64,000 nt of DNA from an uncultured Propionimicrobium sp. (GCA_946221385.1 CAMIGX010000008.1:30782-94781); one strand, 5' to 3'; numbered from the stretch's first letter, positions 1 to 8,851 are shown. Numbers and translations are program-made. Notes: generated by a model not told the origin, from the letters alone.

Positions 1-1
1 C

Positions 2-31
2 GTCGCCGCGTTGCCGCCGCAAGGCGAGTGA
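2..31 (+). CDS. fdxA: 3' end of a ferredoxin gene (probable fdxA), truncated by the window edge
   Basis: Frame 2 reads VAALPPQGE followed by TGA at 29-31. This ending resembles the C-terminus of actinobacterial 7Fe ferredoxin FdxA, which normally lies directly upstream of dapC as it does here (9 nt gap). Only nine codons are visible, so the call rests on context plus the short peptide. Confidence 0.45.
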   Translation, partial: VAALPPQGE

Positions 32-40
32 GCCCCGTCG

Positions 41-1147
41 ATGAGTCCAGCACGCCGCGTCGCTGACAGGCTGCCCGACTTTCCCTGGGATTCGTTAGCG
101 GCTGCGAAAGCCACCGCCAAGGCCCATCCAGCTGGCATCGTCGACCTGTCAGTGGGCACGCCAGTCGACCCCGTACCCGAATTCATCGCTGACGAGCTGC
201 GTGCCGCTGCGCAACGCTGGGCTGGCTATCCGACCGTGTGGGGGACTGCGAGCTTGCGGTCGGCGATCTTGAGCTATCTGGCTGATCGCTGGCAGGCGAG
301 CGGATTGGACGAACCAAATGTCTTGCCCGTGATGGGCTCAAAAGAGTTCGTCGCCGCGCTGCCCAGCCAACTCGGCTTGGGCGCAGATGACGTCGTCGTG
401 ATCCCCAAAGTCGCCTATCCGACCTATGAAGTGGGCGCGTTGTTGGCAGGCTGCCGAATCGTGCGCTGCGACGACCCGGCAGCGTTGAACGAAAGCCCCA
501 GCTTGATTTGGCTCAACTATCCGGCAAATCCGCACGGTGCGATAGCCGACATTGAGCTGCTGCGCGCCTGGGTCGCGGTCGCCCGGCAGCATGACGCGGT
601 CTTGGCCAGCGACGAATGCTATGGCGAATTCGGTTGGGACGCCGAACCGATTTCTGTGCTCGACCCGCGCGTACATGACGCAGATAGTAAAAACATCATC
701 GCCATCCATTCGATGTCGAAGCGCTCAAATATGGCAGGTTATCGAGCCGCGTTCGCAGCCGGTTGCAAGGGTGTGCTCGGTGGGCTGCTGGAGCTGCGTA
801 AACATGCCGGGGCGATGGTTCCCGGCCCAGTACAAGACGCCATGAGCGTGGCCCTTAGCGACCAGACTCACGTCGAAGCGCAGCGTGCTCGCTATCTGCG
901 TCGCCGCGATATTTTACGGTCGGCGCTGGAGCAGGCCGGTTTCCGTATCGAGCATTCTGAGGGTTCGCTGTATCTGTGGGCGACCCGTGACGAGGACGGC
1001 CGCGACTCGGTTCAGTGGTTAGCCGATCGTGGCATCTTGGTCGCTCCCGGCGATTTCTACGGCAATGACTCGGCGCAATTCGTCCGGGTCGCGCTGACGG
1101 CCACCGACGAGCGTGTCGAGTCTGCTGCCGACCGCTTACGACAGTGA
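41..1147 (+). CDS. dapC: Succinyldiaminopimelate transaminase DapC
   Basis: A 368-residue fold-type I PLP aminotransferase that transfers an amino group from glutamate to N-succinyl-2-amino-6-ketopimelate in the cytosolic succinylase route to diaminopimelate. Visible motifs are NYPANPHG near residue 160, SDECYGEF near 190 and SMSKRSNMAGYR, in which K227 is the expected PLP Schiff-base lysine. Length suits the actinobacterial DapC family. The ATG lies 9 nt after the putative fdxA stop, suggesting co-transcription. dapD, dapE and dapA occur within 10 kb. A near-perfect dyad begins at its stop codon. Confidence 0.9.
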   Translation: MSPARRVADRLPDFPWDSLAAAKATAKAHPAGIVDLSVGTPVDPVPEFIADELRAAAQRWAGYPTVWGTASLRSAILSYLADRWQASGLDEPNVLPVMGSKEFVAALPSQLGLGADDVVVIPKVAYPTYEVGALLAGCRIVRCDDPAALNESPSLIWLNYPANPHGAIADIELLRAWVAVARQHDAVLASDECYGEFGWDAEPISVLDPRVHDADSKNIIAIHSMSKRSNMAGYRAAFAAGCKGVLGGLLELRKHAGAMVPGPVQDAMSVALSDQTHVEAQRARYLRRRDILRSALEQAGFRIEHSEGSLYLWATRDEDGRDSVQWLADRGILVAPGDFYGNDSAQFVRVALTATDERVESAADRLRQ

Positions 1148-1211
1148 ACTGTAGACGTCTGCAGTTGACTGAGCGTACGTACCAAAATGACTGTGCGTAC
1201 GTACCAAAATG
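1147..1211. repeat. Dyad plus two 17-bp direct repeats after dapC
   Basis: Bases 1147-1166 form a 20-bp inverted repeat with one mismatch around AGACGTCT, starting at the last base of the dapC stop. GCGTACGTACCAAAATG then occurs at 1173-1189 and again at 1195-1211, a 22-bp period. Each copy contains the palindrome GTACGTAC. The space lies between convergent genes and no T-run follows, so it is not a classic terminator. Confidence 0.8.
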
Positions 1212-1243
1212 GCTAGTTGCGTCGAGAATTCGGGGACGAAGCA

Positions 1244-2143
1244 TCACGGCCGCAAGGTGATTTCTACCACGCCGGCAGCCGGCAATGGTCGCGGCGTGGC
1301 CTGTTGATTGATCGGCTGCCAACTGGGCAGCTGATCGGTGCCGATGCGTAACTGGACATCACCGACAGCGATCTGTTCAATGCCAGCTGAGCGGCTGCGC
1401 AGCAACGAAAGCTGAGCGACCGCCCAAGCGGTGGTCTGATCTGGAGTGTTGACCACGATCCGGGTCGGTGCTGCGTCAATCGTGATTTGGGCGCCGTAGA
1501 CCCGCTGCAAGAACTCGACCAGCGATTGCCCGTCAGCGGCCGGGCTCAAGCGATCGACGCAGCTCACCGCCGCGGAGCTATGGCCAGTCAGCGCGCTCGC
1601 CCAGGAACGGCCCTTTTGCTCATGTTGCCGATAGGCATGTGGAAAGCCGGAGCGCTGCACGGCTTGGGCCACGTCATTGATGTCACCGGTCTCCCAGCCA
1701 GGAATGGTGACCAGCACCTCGTAAAACTTGCCCGAGGAATACCAAGGATCCATGATCTGTTCGACGCTGCCCCAACCCTGGGAGGGACGCTGCTGAAATA
1801 GCCCCACTGAATCGCGGTCGCCGTAGTCGAGATTTCGGATATCGGATTCTTGATAGGCGGTCGTCAACGCGATTGATGCCGCTCGCGGTACGAGCCCGCG
1901 GCGGATCGATTCGCCTACGATGATTGACGCGTTGAGCGACTGCTCGTGGGTCAAGTAGGTGCTGAATCCGTCAACGTTCACCCGGCAGCCCTGCGCCGGC
2001 ACTGGTGCCGGCGGCTCGGAATTTCGGGACGAAAACAGCGCGGCGAGCAGCGCCCACATCACGATCAGCAGCGAGATCGTGATGACGACGACCGCTGTAG
2101 CGTTCTTGCGCCGGGACTGCGACGAAGCGCCTGGATGGGCCAT
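1244..2143 (-). CDS. Membrane-anchored conserved protein of unknown function, next to dapD
   Basis: The 299-residue protein has a short basic N-terminus and one hydrophobic segment at about residues 15-38, so the rest is probably outside the cell. The body contains GLFQQRPSQGWG and AYQESDIRNL, typical of a conserved actinobacterial secreted family. That family is sometimes labelled heavy metal transporter, a name its single span does not support. The QESD and GLFQQRPS context is reminiscent of lysozyme-like folds, but no catalytic residue can be assigned. The ATG begins 2 nt after the dapD stop, so the two genes are probably co-transcribed. Confidence 0.75.
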   Translation of the reverse strand: MAHPGASSQSRRKNATAVVVITISLLIVMWALLAALFSSRNSEPPAPVPAQGCRVNVDGFSTYLTHEQSLNASIIVGESIRRGLVPRAASIALTTAYQESDIRNLDYGDRDSVGLFQQRPSQGWGSVEQIMDPWYSSGKFYEVLVTIPGWETGDINDVAQAVQRSGFPHAYRQHEQKGRSWASALTGHSSAAVSCVDRLSPAADGQSLVEFLQRVYGAQITIDAAPTRIVVNTPDQTTAWAVAQLSLLRSRSAGIEQIAVGDVQLRIGTDQLPSWQPINQQATPRPLPAAGVVEITLRP

Positions 2144-2145
2144 CG

Positions 2146-3126
2146 TCAGTTGGCGTGCAATTGCGCGTTCAGTTCGATGTTCTGGTCACCCCGTGGCTTG
2201 GCCAGCACCGTCCCTGACTGCGAATCGCGGATATACAAGATGTCGCTGTTGCCGCTCAATTCGCGGGCTTTGGCGACTTGCCCGTCGGGCAGCTGCACCT
2301 TGGTGCCCGCCGTCAAATACAGCCCTGCCTCGACGACGCAGTTGTCGCCCAGCGAAATGCCGATGCCAGATTCGGCGCCCAGCAGGCAGCCCTTGCCGAT
2401 CGAAATCTGTTCCTTGCCGCCGCCCGACAGCGTGCCCATGATCGACGCGCCGCCGCCGATGTCTGAGCCATCGTCGACGATGACGCCTTGCGAGATGCGT
2501 CCTTCGACCATCGAGGCGCCCAGCGTGCCCGCATTGAAGTTGACGAAACCCTCATGCATGACTGTCGTGCCTGCCGCGAGATGCGCGCCCAGTCGGACGC
2601 GCGCGCCGTCAGCAACCCGCACCCCCGAGGGGATGACGTAATCAAGCATCCGGGGGAATTTGTCGACGCTGGTGACGACCAAACCACCATGCCGACCGCG
2701 CAGCGTGCCGCGGGCAGTTTCGAAACTCGCCACGTCACAAGGCCCGGCGGTGGTCCATACGACATTCGGCAGCACCGCGAAAATGTTGTCCAGGTTGATC
2801 GAACGCGGCCGGACCAGGCGGTGACTCAGCAGGTGCAGTCGCAGGTAGGCGTCAGCGACATCCTTAGGCGCGGCGTCCAAGTCGATTTCGACCTTGACGA
2901 TCTCTTCGGTGACGCCACGAGTCTCGTCAAAATGTCTAGCCGCGCGCAGCACACCCGGAGGATTGTCGCCGCCTGACGCATCGCCCAGGTTCGGCTCGGG
3001 ATACCAAACATCGAGGATCTGGTCGGAGTCGTGCACGCTGGCTAGGCCGAACCCCCAGGCGCGGCGGGGGTGGTCAACCTGGCTCGGGGCGGAAGCGTTC
3101 TCGGGAGCGTTCTCGGACTGCGTCAT
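2146..3126 (-). CDS. dapD: Tetrahydrodipicolinate N-succinyltransferase DapD
   Basis: A 326-residue left-handed beta-helix acyltransferase that succinylates tetrahydrodipicolinate from succinyl-CoA. The C-terminal half carries the expected hexapeptide-like pattern, for example GGGASIMGTLSGGGKE and GAESGIGISLGDNCVVEAG. The open frame continues upstream, but that part is antisense to dapE. The start MTQSENAPEN at 3126 fits family length and has TAGGCT 7 nt before it, suggesting a leaderless mRNA. Divergent from dapE, with only 109 nt between starts. Confidence 0.93.
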   Translation of the reverse strand: MTQSENAPENASAPSQVDHPRRAWGFGLASVHDSDQILDVWYPEPNLGDASGGDNPPGVLRAARHFDETRGVTEEIVKVEIDLDAAPKDVADAYLRLHLLSHRLVRPRSINLDNIFAVLPNVVWTTAGPCDVASFETARGTLRGRHGGLVVTSVDKFPRMLDYVIPSGVRVADGARVRLGAHLAAGTTVMHEGFVNFNAGTLGASMVEGRISQGVIVDDGSDIGGGASIMGTLSGGGKEQISIGKGCLLGAESGIGISLGDNCVVEAGLYLTAGTKVQLPDGQVAKARELSGNSDILYIRDSQSGTVLAKPRGDQNIELNAQLHAN

Positions 3127-3133
3127 GACATCA

Positions 3134-3139
3134 AGCCTA
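3134..3139 (-). promoter_or_regulatory. -10 element of dapD, leaderless
   Basis: TAGGCT on the minus strand lies 7 nt before the dapD ATG at 3126. Transcription would start at or beside the start codon. No good -35 is visible. Confidence 0.6.
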
Positions 3140-3222
3140 GCTAGCTTGACTGACAGATCTGCCCAAAGGAATCTTGCGAGCAAATTGCACCGATCAGTCC
3201 AGGCGGCTGCTTGTGAGGCGAC

Positions 3223-3228
3223 TAGCCT
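3223..3228 (+). promoter_or_regulatory. -10 element of dapE, leaderless
   Basis: TAGCCT lies 7 nt before the ATG at 3236. It faces the dapD element 84 bp away, so the divergent pair appears to have mirror-image leaderless promoters. Confidence 0.6.
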
Positions 3229-3235
3229 GGCATGC

Positions 3236-4315
3236 ATGGCTGAGATGACGACCTTGCCCACCGACGATCTGACCGCGCTATTCCAGGCCATCGTCGACAT
3301 CGAATCGGTGAGCCGCAACGAATGTGCGCTGGCGAACGCGGTCGAGGCGACCTTGCAAGGCTGTGCGCATTTAGAGATCCTGCGCGATGGCGACGCGATC
3401 ATCGCCCGGACGAACCTGGCCCGCCCAGAACGGGTCATCATCGCCGGCCACCTGGATACCGTCCCGGTCGCCGGGAATCTGCCTTCGAAGCTCGTCGACG
3501 GCGTGTTGTTCGGACGGGGCACCGTTGACATGAAGGGCGGGGTGGCAGTCATGACGCAGCTAGCCGTCCAATTGGCCGCGCCTACCCGCGACATCACCTG
3601 GGTCTTCTATGACCGCGAAGAGATCGCGTCGGCAGAAAACGGTTTGGGTCGCTTGGCCGCCAACCATCCCGAATGGCTCGCCGGCGACCTAGCAATCTTG
3701 ATGGAGCCGACCAGTGCCCAAGTCGAAGCCGGCTGCCAGGGCACGATCCGTGTCGACGTCACGACTCGCGGTTTAGCGGCGCACAGCGCGCGTGCTTGGA
3801 TGGGCCACAACGCGATCCACGACATCGCCGAGGTGGTGCGCCGCGTCGTCGAATTTGATGCTGGTCCAGTTGACGTGGACGGCTTGACTTATCGCGAAGG
3901 GCTCAACGTCACGATGATCAACGGCGGCGTGGCAGGCAATGTCATTCCAGACGCTTGCGTCGCGCAAGTTAATTTCCGATTTGCGCCAGATAAATCCACC
4001 GAGCAAGCGGTCGCGATTTTGCGTGAACTGTTTGCTGGATTTGAGCAAGATTTCGTCGATATTTCGCCTGCTGCTCGTCCTGGCCTGAATATTTCTGCCA
4101 CGCAAGATTTCATTAAAGCTGTCGGCGACGAGGTCAAAGTGGGGCCGAAATATGGTTGGACCGATGTCGCGCGTTTTTCGGCATTGGGCATTGCTGCGCT
4201 GAATTACGGACCTGGTGATGCGAACAAAGCGCACGCTGATGACGAATCTTGTCCGGTCGAACAGGTCGAATTGTGCGCAACCACTTTGCGTCGCTGGCTG
4301 ACTGCGGCAGACTGA
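3236..4315 (+). CDS. dapE: Succinyl-diaminopimelate desuccinylase DapE
   Basis: A 359-residue M20-family zinc hydrolase releasing succinate to give LL-diaminopimelate. GHLDTVP and GRGTVDMKGG carry the metal-binding His and bridging Asp, and FYDREEIASAENG carries the catalytic Glu and a metal Glu. The dimerisation-type segment GLAAHSARAWMGHNAIHD follows. The open frame extends over dapD antisense sequence, so start 3236 was chosen from family length and the leaderless -10. An ATG at 3245 is the alternative. The final 300 bp are richer in A and T than the rest. Confidence 0.92.
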   Translation: MAEMTTLPTDDLTALFQAIVDIESVSRNECALANAVEATLQGCAHLEILRDGDAIIARTNLARPERVIIAGHLDTVPVAGNLPSKLVDGVLFGRGTVDMKGGVAVMTQLAVQLAAPTRDITWVFYDREEIASAENGLGRLAANHPEWLAGDLAILMEPTSAQVEAGCQGTIRVDVTTRGLAAHSARAWMGHNAIHDIAEVVRRVVEFDAGPVDVDGLTYREGLNVTMINGGVAGNVIPDACVAQVNFRFAPDKSTEQAVAILRELFAGFEQDFVDISPAARPGLNISATQDFIKAVGDEVKVGPKYGWTDVARFSALGIAALNYGPGDANKAHADDESCPVEQVELCATTLRRWLTAAD

Positions 4316-4352
4316 GGCGCGCCGAGAATTTTCACCCAGCACAGGAGAACGC

Positions 4353-5141
4353 ATGACCCAGCGCATCCGGCCAGCCGGCATTCAGGTGACCCAAGGACCC
4401 GTCATTCGACGCGGTGAGCAGCGTCAAGAATCGACCACCGACGCTCGACTGCTCGCACCGCAAGGCCCCGACGCGTCCTGGGTGCATGCCGACCCGTGGC
4501 GAGTCATGCGTATTCAAGCGGAATTCGTCGAAGGCTTCGGCACCTTGGCTGAGCTCGGGCCGGCGATCTCAATTTTCGGATCGGCGCGCACCAAGCCCGG
4601 TCACGCCCACTATTCAGCGGCTGAAGAGCTGGCCCGTCGCTTAGGCGGCATGGGCTACACCGTCATCACCGGTGGTGGTCCGGGCCTCATGGAGGCTGCC
4701 AACAAGGGCGCCATTGAAGCGGCTGCGACTTCGGTCGGCCTAGGCATTGAGTTGCCTTTCGAATCTGAATTAAATGAATACGTCAATCTGGGCATTAATT
4801 TCCGTTATTTCTTTGCGCGGAAAGTCATGTTCCTCAAATATGCCCAGGGTTTCATCGTCATGCCTGGCGGATTTGGCACCCTTGACGAATTATTCGAAGC
4901 TTTGACATTGGTGCAGACCGGTAAGGTTGAGCATTTCCCGATCGTGCTTTTCGGCCACGAATACTGGGACGGGCTGGTCAATTGGTTGCACGATCGAGTC
5001 GTCGAGGCCGGCTATGTCTCACCGCAAGACATGGATCTATTCCACGTCACCGACAGCATCGATGACGCGATTCAGATCGTCACCACGCCGTTGCAGAGCG
5101 CTCCGCCGCAACAAGACGGCATGCCAACCGACGAAAGCTGA
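4353..5141 (+). CDS. LOG-family nucleotide phosphoribohydrolase (TIGR00730 type)
   Basis: A 262-residue Rossmann-like protein with GGGPGLMEAANKGA and PGGFGTLDE, the signatures of the LOG family (often mislabelled lysine decarboxylase). Characterised members cleave cytokinin riboside or other nucleoside 5'-monophosphates to base and ribose 5-phosphate. The substrate here is unknown. About 45 extra N-terminal residues precede the core. AGGAG stands 8 nt before the ATG. It follows dapE by 37 nt, the same position as in mycobacteria. Confidence 0.85.
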   Translation: MTQRIRPAGIQVTQGPVIRRGEQRQESTTDARLLAPQGPDASWVHADPWRVMRIQAEFVEGFGTLAELGPAISIFGSARTKPGHAHYSAAEELARRLGGMGYTVITGGGPGLMEAANKGAIEAAATSVGLGIELPFESELNEYVNLGINFRYFFARKVMFLKYAQGFIVMPGGFGTLDELFEALTLVQTGKVEHFPIVLFGHEYWDGLVNWLHDRVVEAGYVSPQDMDLFHVTDSIDDAIQIVTTPLQSAPPQQDGMPTDES

Positions 5142-5228
5142 CGCCACCGCAGCTAGCGACGCAAAGCTGCTTGGCGGACGACCTGCGCGGATCGTTGCGC
5201 TGCCGAACTTTGTGCGAAGATTAGCGGC

Positions 5229-5804
5229 GTGGGTTGGCTATTTGGAATCATCATCGTCTTGGTCATCGCGGCAGCCGCGTATGCCGGCAGCGGCAAGCTC
5301 GGTAGCATGCCCGAGCAGGTCGTCGATCGGCCAGGACCAGACCTACCCGACGGCGATCTCAATGCCCAAGATCTAGCTGACGTGCGTTTTGACGTCGTCA
5401 GCCGCGGCTATGACCCACAACAGGTCGAGGCAGTCTTGGATCGCCTAGCTGGGCAGCTGAGTGATGCTGAATCAAGCATGAATGCTTCGGGTGCTGCTGC
5501 GCTGACCCACGCCCAGGCGAACAACTCAGTCACCGGCGAACAAAGCGAGCTAACTGACAAGGTCAACCGTCCGGGGGCGCCAGAGTCACAACTCGAGAGC
5601 GAACCTGTGACCGAAGCATCCGATCAAGGCGAACTGTCAGCGACCTCGCTTGACACGCAGCTGCCCCTTGGTGACGAACCCCTAGTCGACGCAGAACTCA
5701 CTGCACCGGCGGAAGCTGACGAAGACGACGATTTGCAGCTGACTTCGACGACCGAAATTGATGCCGCTGAGAGCTCGAATGGGATTGCTCGGAGAGCCGA
5801 GTAA
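5229..5804 (+). CDS. Membrane-anchored protein with a DivIVA-like motif
   Basis: A 191-residue protein starting with GTG. It begins with a hydrophobic segment (about residues 2-19), followed by VRFDVVSRGYDPQQVEAVLDRL, the pattern of the DivIVA N-terminal motif seen in many short actinobacterial proteins. The rest is acidic and low in complexity. A role in cell-wall growth or division is inference from the motif. It probably follows the LOG gene in one transcript (87 nt gap). No clear ribosome site is visible. Confidence 0.7.
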   Translation: MGWLFGIIIVLVIAAAAYAGSGKLGSMPEQVVDRPGPDLPDGDLNAQDLADVRFDVVSRGYDPQQVEAVLDRLAGQLSDAESSMNASGAAALTHAQANNSVTGEQSELTDKVNRPGAPESQLESEPVTEASDQGELSATSLDTQLPLGDEPLVDAELTAPAEADEDDDLQLTSTTEIDAAESSNGIARRAE

Positions 5805-5896
5805 AGCCGGGCTTGGCTGGCGGGGGATAATAGATGAGTAACCCGCGTCAGCAGACCACTGCAGCCGGCGCATCCGCTCGCAGAATTGAGGTAGCC

Positions 5897-6073
5897 ATGG
5901 CAGCGATGAAGCCCCGCACCGGTGATGGACCGATGGAGGTCGTCAAGGAGGGCCGTGGCATCGTGATGCGCGTCCCCGTCGACGGCGGCGGTCGGCTGGT
6001 CGTCGAGATCAACGCTGATGAAGCCCGCGCCCTGCTCAAGTGCTTGCAGGACCTGCCCGGCCTGACTGACTAA
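5897..6073 (+). CDS. DUF3117 small conserved actinobacterial protein
   Basis: A 58-residue protein beginning MAAMKPRTGDGPMEVVKEG and containing a VMRVPVDGGGRLVVEIN core. This is the very conserved DUF3117 family of Actinobacteria (mycobacterial Rv1211). The frame is open further upstream, but 5897 gives the usual family length and has GAGGT 5 nt before it. Function unknown. It lies in its conserved position next to the glycogen genes. Confidence 0.85.
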   Translation: MAAMKPRTGDGPMEVVKEGRGIVMRVPVDGGGRLVVEINADEARALLKCLQDLPGLTD

Positions 6074-6142
6074 TTTCTTCACCGCGCTGACGAATTTCGA
6101 CGCGTTAACTAATTTCACCGCGCCAACTAGTTGCACCGTTGG
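6068..6142. repeat. Degenerate tandem repeat, 18-bp period
   Basis: Four adjacent units start at 6068 (21 bp), 6089, 6107 and 6125 (18 bp each). The third is AACTAATTTCACCGCGCC and the fourth is AACTAGTTGCACCGTTGG. The array begins within the last codons and stop of the DUF3117 gene and runs into the spacer before the convergent glgA. Confidence 0.6.
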
Positions 6143-6251
6143 CTAGCAGCGTCGCGACGTTAGGGCGTGGGCCGAGTCTGCTCACATTCGCTGCATTTTG
6201 GACGCCTAATGTGCCCGCGCTGGAGCCCAGCAAGGCGACTGCACGTCAGCA

Positions 6252-6285
6252 AATGTCCTCGGCTCGTCATCAAACCGAGGACATT
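6252..6285. terminator. Hairpin between the DUF3117 gene and glgA
   Basis: AATGTCCTCGG at 6252-6262 pairs fully with CCGAGGACATT at 6275-6285 around a 12-nt loop. It sits 15 bp beyond the glgA stop and about 180 bp after the other gene. It could serve both strands. Confidence 0.65.
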
Positions 6286-6299
6286 CGCTTTAGCTTTGC

Positions 6300-7493
6300 T
6301 CAGCCTTGCTTTGCTGAGTGGTGCCGCTGGGCAGCCTTGTAGACCTCGACGGTCTGCTCGGCGATCTTCGACCAGCTGAATTCGTCAATGCACCGCTGCC
6401 GTCCGGCGATGCCCATCTGACGAGCACGCTGACGATCGCGGGTCAACTCGTTTAGCTTGGCAGCGAATTCAGATTCGAAGTTCGCAATGAACTGCTCGTC
6501 GTCGGCCCGCTCCGGGTCATAGGACACCAGCAGACCCGTCTCGCCGTCGACGACGACCTCGGGGATGCCGCCGACCGCCGAAGCGACCACCGGAATCTCG
6601 CAGGCCATCGCCTCTAGGTTGACGATGCCCAGCGGCTCATAGATTGACGGGCATGCGAAGACCGTCGAATGACTGAGAGCTTGCCGCACAGCCTGCCGCG
6701 GCAGCATCTCTTGCACCCAAATGACCCCCGAACGCGTCTCATTGAGTTCGGCGAAAGCGTCGTTGAATTCTGCCGCGATCTCAGGGGTGTCCGGAGCGCC
6801 CGCTAGCAACAGCAGCTGGGTGTCAGGGTCGAGTTGCTGGGCGGCACGGACCAAGTGGATCAAGCCCTTTTGGCGGGTGATGCGTCCCACGAAGGTGACG
6901 ATCGGACGGTCAAAATCCAGACCCAAATGGTCGATCAGATCAGTCGATTCGTCAGGCTGGAATTCTTCGGGATCAATGCCATTGCGGACGACGTGAATGC
7001 GCTCGCGTTCGACGAACGGATAGGCCTTCTGGATATTGGCGATCATCGCCTCGCTGACGGCGATGACGGCATCCGCGTTCTCGTAGGCAGTCTTTTCGAT
7101 CCAGCTCGAGACGCGATAGCCGCCACCGAGCTGCTCGACTTTCCACGGACGGTCTGGCTCCAACGAGTGGGCCGTGACGACCGTCGGAATGTTTTGGAAT
7201 TGACCAGCGATGATGCCCGCGAATTGGGCGTACCAGGTGTGGGAGTGAATGACGTCGACCTCGGGGATAGCCGCAGCCATTGCGACATCGGCGCCGAGGG
7301 TACGGATCGCGGCATTGGCGCCGTCGGGGTAATTCTCTAGGTGAGCCGTCGCGCCTTCGCGTGGCTCGCCCATCGCCTGGACGTCGACGAAATCGCACAG
7401 CTTGCGAAGTTCAGGCACCAATTGCCCGACGTGGACGCCAGCGCCGCCGTAAATGAATGGAGGATATTCGCGGGTAAGGATTGAAACGCGCAT
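6300..7493 (-). CDS. glgA: Glycosyltransferase GlgA/GlgM of the actinobacterial type
   Basis: A 397-residue GT-B glycosyltransferase of the GT4 group starting MRVSILTREYPPFIYGGAGVH. It carries the C-terminal CPSIYEPLGIVNLEAMACE donor-site motif. The family is annotated as glycogen synthase, but the mycobacterial member (Rv1212c, GlgM) makes maltose 1-phosphate from ADP-glucose and glucose 1-phosphate, and either activity is possible here. Divergent from glgC, which supplies ADP-glucose. A GTG at 7508 is an alternative start five codons upstream. Confidence 0.88.
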   Translation of the reverse strand: MRVSILTREYPPFIYGGAGVHVGQLVPELRKLCDFVDVQAMGEPREGATAHLENYPDGANAAIRTLGADVAMAAAIPEVDVIHSHTWYAQFAGIIAGQFQNIPTVVTAHSLEPDRPWKVEQLGGGYRVSSWIEKTAYENADAVIAVSEAMIANIQKAYPFVERERIHVVRNGIDPEEFQPDESTDLIDHLGLDFDRPIVTFVGRITRQKGLIHLVRAAQQLDPDTQLLLLAGAPDTPEIAAEFNDAFAELNETRSGVIWVQEMLPRQAVRQALSHSTVFACPSIYEPLGIVNLEAMACEIPVVASAVGGIPEVVVDGETGLLVSYDPERADDEQFIANFESEFAAKLNELTRDRQRARQMGIAGRQRCIDEFSWSKIAEQTVEVYKAAQRHHSAKQG

Positions 7494-7597
7494 GCTTGAT
7501 GGTTGCACATTTAATTTGTCCAGCCAATGACTTGCCAGCTACAAGATTTGGCCACAGTTTGATCTTGGAAGGTCTGTCTGGACGCGCTTTTGTTCGA

Positions 7598-7603
7598 TAC
7601 AGT
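7598..7603 (+). promoter_or_regulatory. -10 element of glgC, leaderless
   Basis: TACAGT lies 6 nt before the ATG at 7610, matching the TANNNT pattern seen at other genes here. Confidence 0.55.
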
Positions 7604-7609
7604 CGGCAC

Positions 7610-8830
7610 ATGGCTACGCCCAAAGTTCTCTCTATCGTCCTCGCGGGAGGTGAGGGCAAGCGCTTGATGCCGCTCACCGCCGATCGTGCCAAGCCTGCCG
7701 TCCCCTTCGGCGGCACCTATCGGCTAATCGACTTCGTGCTGTCCAATATGGTCAATTCCGGCTACATGCATGTCGCCGTGTTGACCCAGTACAAGTCGCA
7801 CTCGCTCGATCGACACATTTCGCAGACTTGGCGGATGTCGACGCTGCTCGGTAACTACATCACCTCAGTGCCAGCCCAGCAGCGCCGCGGGCCGCACTGG
7901 TATCAAGGCAGCGCAGACGCCATCTACCAGTCGATGAACCTGATCAACGACGAAGATCCTGACATCGTGGTCGTCTTCGGCGCGGACAACATTTATCGGA
8001 TGGACGTCTCCCAGATGGTGCAGGCGCACATCGACTCTGGTCTGCCGGCGACCGTCGCCGCCTTGCGCGTGCCGCGCAGTGAAGCGCACGCGTTCGGCAT
8101 CATTGACGCCAACAATGACGGCGTCATCGATCAATTCCTAGAAAAGCCAGCCGACCCGCCCGGGCTAGCCGACAGCCCAGACGAAAGCTTTGCTTCGATG
8201 GGTAACTATGTCTTCGACCGCAAGGCTTTCGTCGAGATGCTCGAAGCTGACGCTAAACACCCCGAATCGAAGCACGACATGGGCGGCAACATCATTCCGG
8301 CCTTCGTCGAAAAGCAACAGTGCGGGGTCTATGACTTCACTCGCAATGTCGTGCCCGGAGCAACCGAAAAAGACCTCAACTATTGGCGTGACGTAGGCAC
8401 TATCGACGCCTACTTCGACGCCCACATGGACCTGGTCAAAGTCGACCCGGAGTTCAATCTGTACAACTCGCAGTGGCCGATCTGGACCCAACAGGTGCAG
8501 TCGCCTGGTGCGAAGTTCACCTTGCACGGCACCGCCGAGTCGTCCATCGTCACCAGCGGATGCATCATCTCCGGGGGCCACGTGAACCATTCAGTGCTTA
8601 GCCCTGGGGTGCGCGTCGAGAAGGGCTCAGAGCTCGACCGCTGCATCATCATGCACGGCGCTCAGATCGGCCGCGACGCCGAACTGCGCAATGTCATCTT
8701 GGATAAGCACGTGCGCGTCCACGATGGCGCCAAGATCGGGATCGATCGAGAGCATGACGAGGCGCGCGGCTTCACCGTGTCGGATGGCGGCATCACCGTT
8801 GTGACCAAGGGCACTGAGGTCACCCCATAA
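7610..8830 (+). CDS. glgC: Glucose-1-phosphate adenylyltransferase GlgC
   Basis: A 406-residue ADP-glucose pyrophosphorylase. The N-terminal nucleotidyltransferase domain has LAGGEGKRLMPLTADRAKPAVPFGG and GSADAIYQ. The C-terminal beta-helix carries hexapeptide repeats and the allosteric region. It commits glucose 1-phosphate to glycogen or maltosyl synthesis. The start at 7610 matches the family N-terminus and is preceded by a leaderless -10. The further open frame upstream is antisense to the glgA start region. Confidence 0.95.
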   Translation: MATPKVLSIVLAGGEGKRLMPLTADRAKPAVPFGGTYRLIDFVLSNMVNSGYMHVAVLTQYKSHSLDRHISQTWRMSTLLGNYITSVPAQQRRGPHWYQGSADAIYQSMNLINDEDPDIVVVFGADNIYRMDVSQMVQAHIDSGLPATVAALRVPRSEAHAFGIIDANNDGVIDQFLEKPADPPGLADSPDESFASMGNYVFDRKAFVEMLEADAKHPESKHDMGGNIIPAFVEKQQCGVYDFTRNVVPGATEKDLNYWRDVGTIDAYFDAHMDLVKVDPEFNLYNSQWPIWTQQVQSPGAKFTLHGTAESSIVTSGCIISGGHVNHSVLSPGVRVEKGSELDRCIIMHGAQIGRDAELRNVILDKHVRVHDGAKIGIDREHDEARGFTVSDGGITVVTKGTEVTP

Positions 8831-8851
8831 CAGCGGGTTCAAATAGCAATG

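Noticed and set aside
1244..2143. Heavy metal transporter as the product name
   Set aside because: Only one membrane helix and no metal-binding motif are visible; the name seems to be a propagated label.
2894..3235. Long N-terminal extensions of dapE and dapD
   Set aside because: The open frames overlap each other antisense; family length and the two -10 elements place both starts inside.
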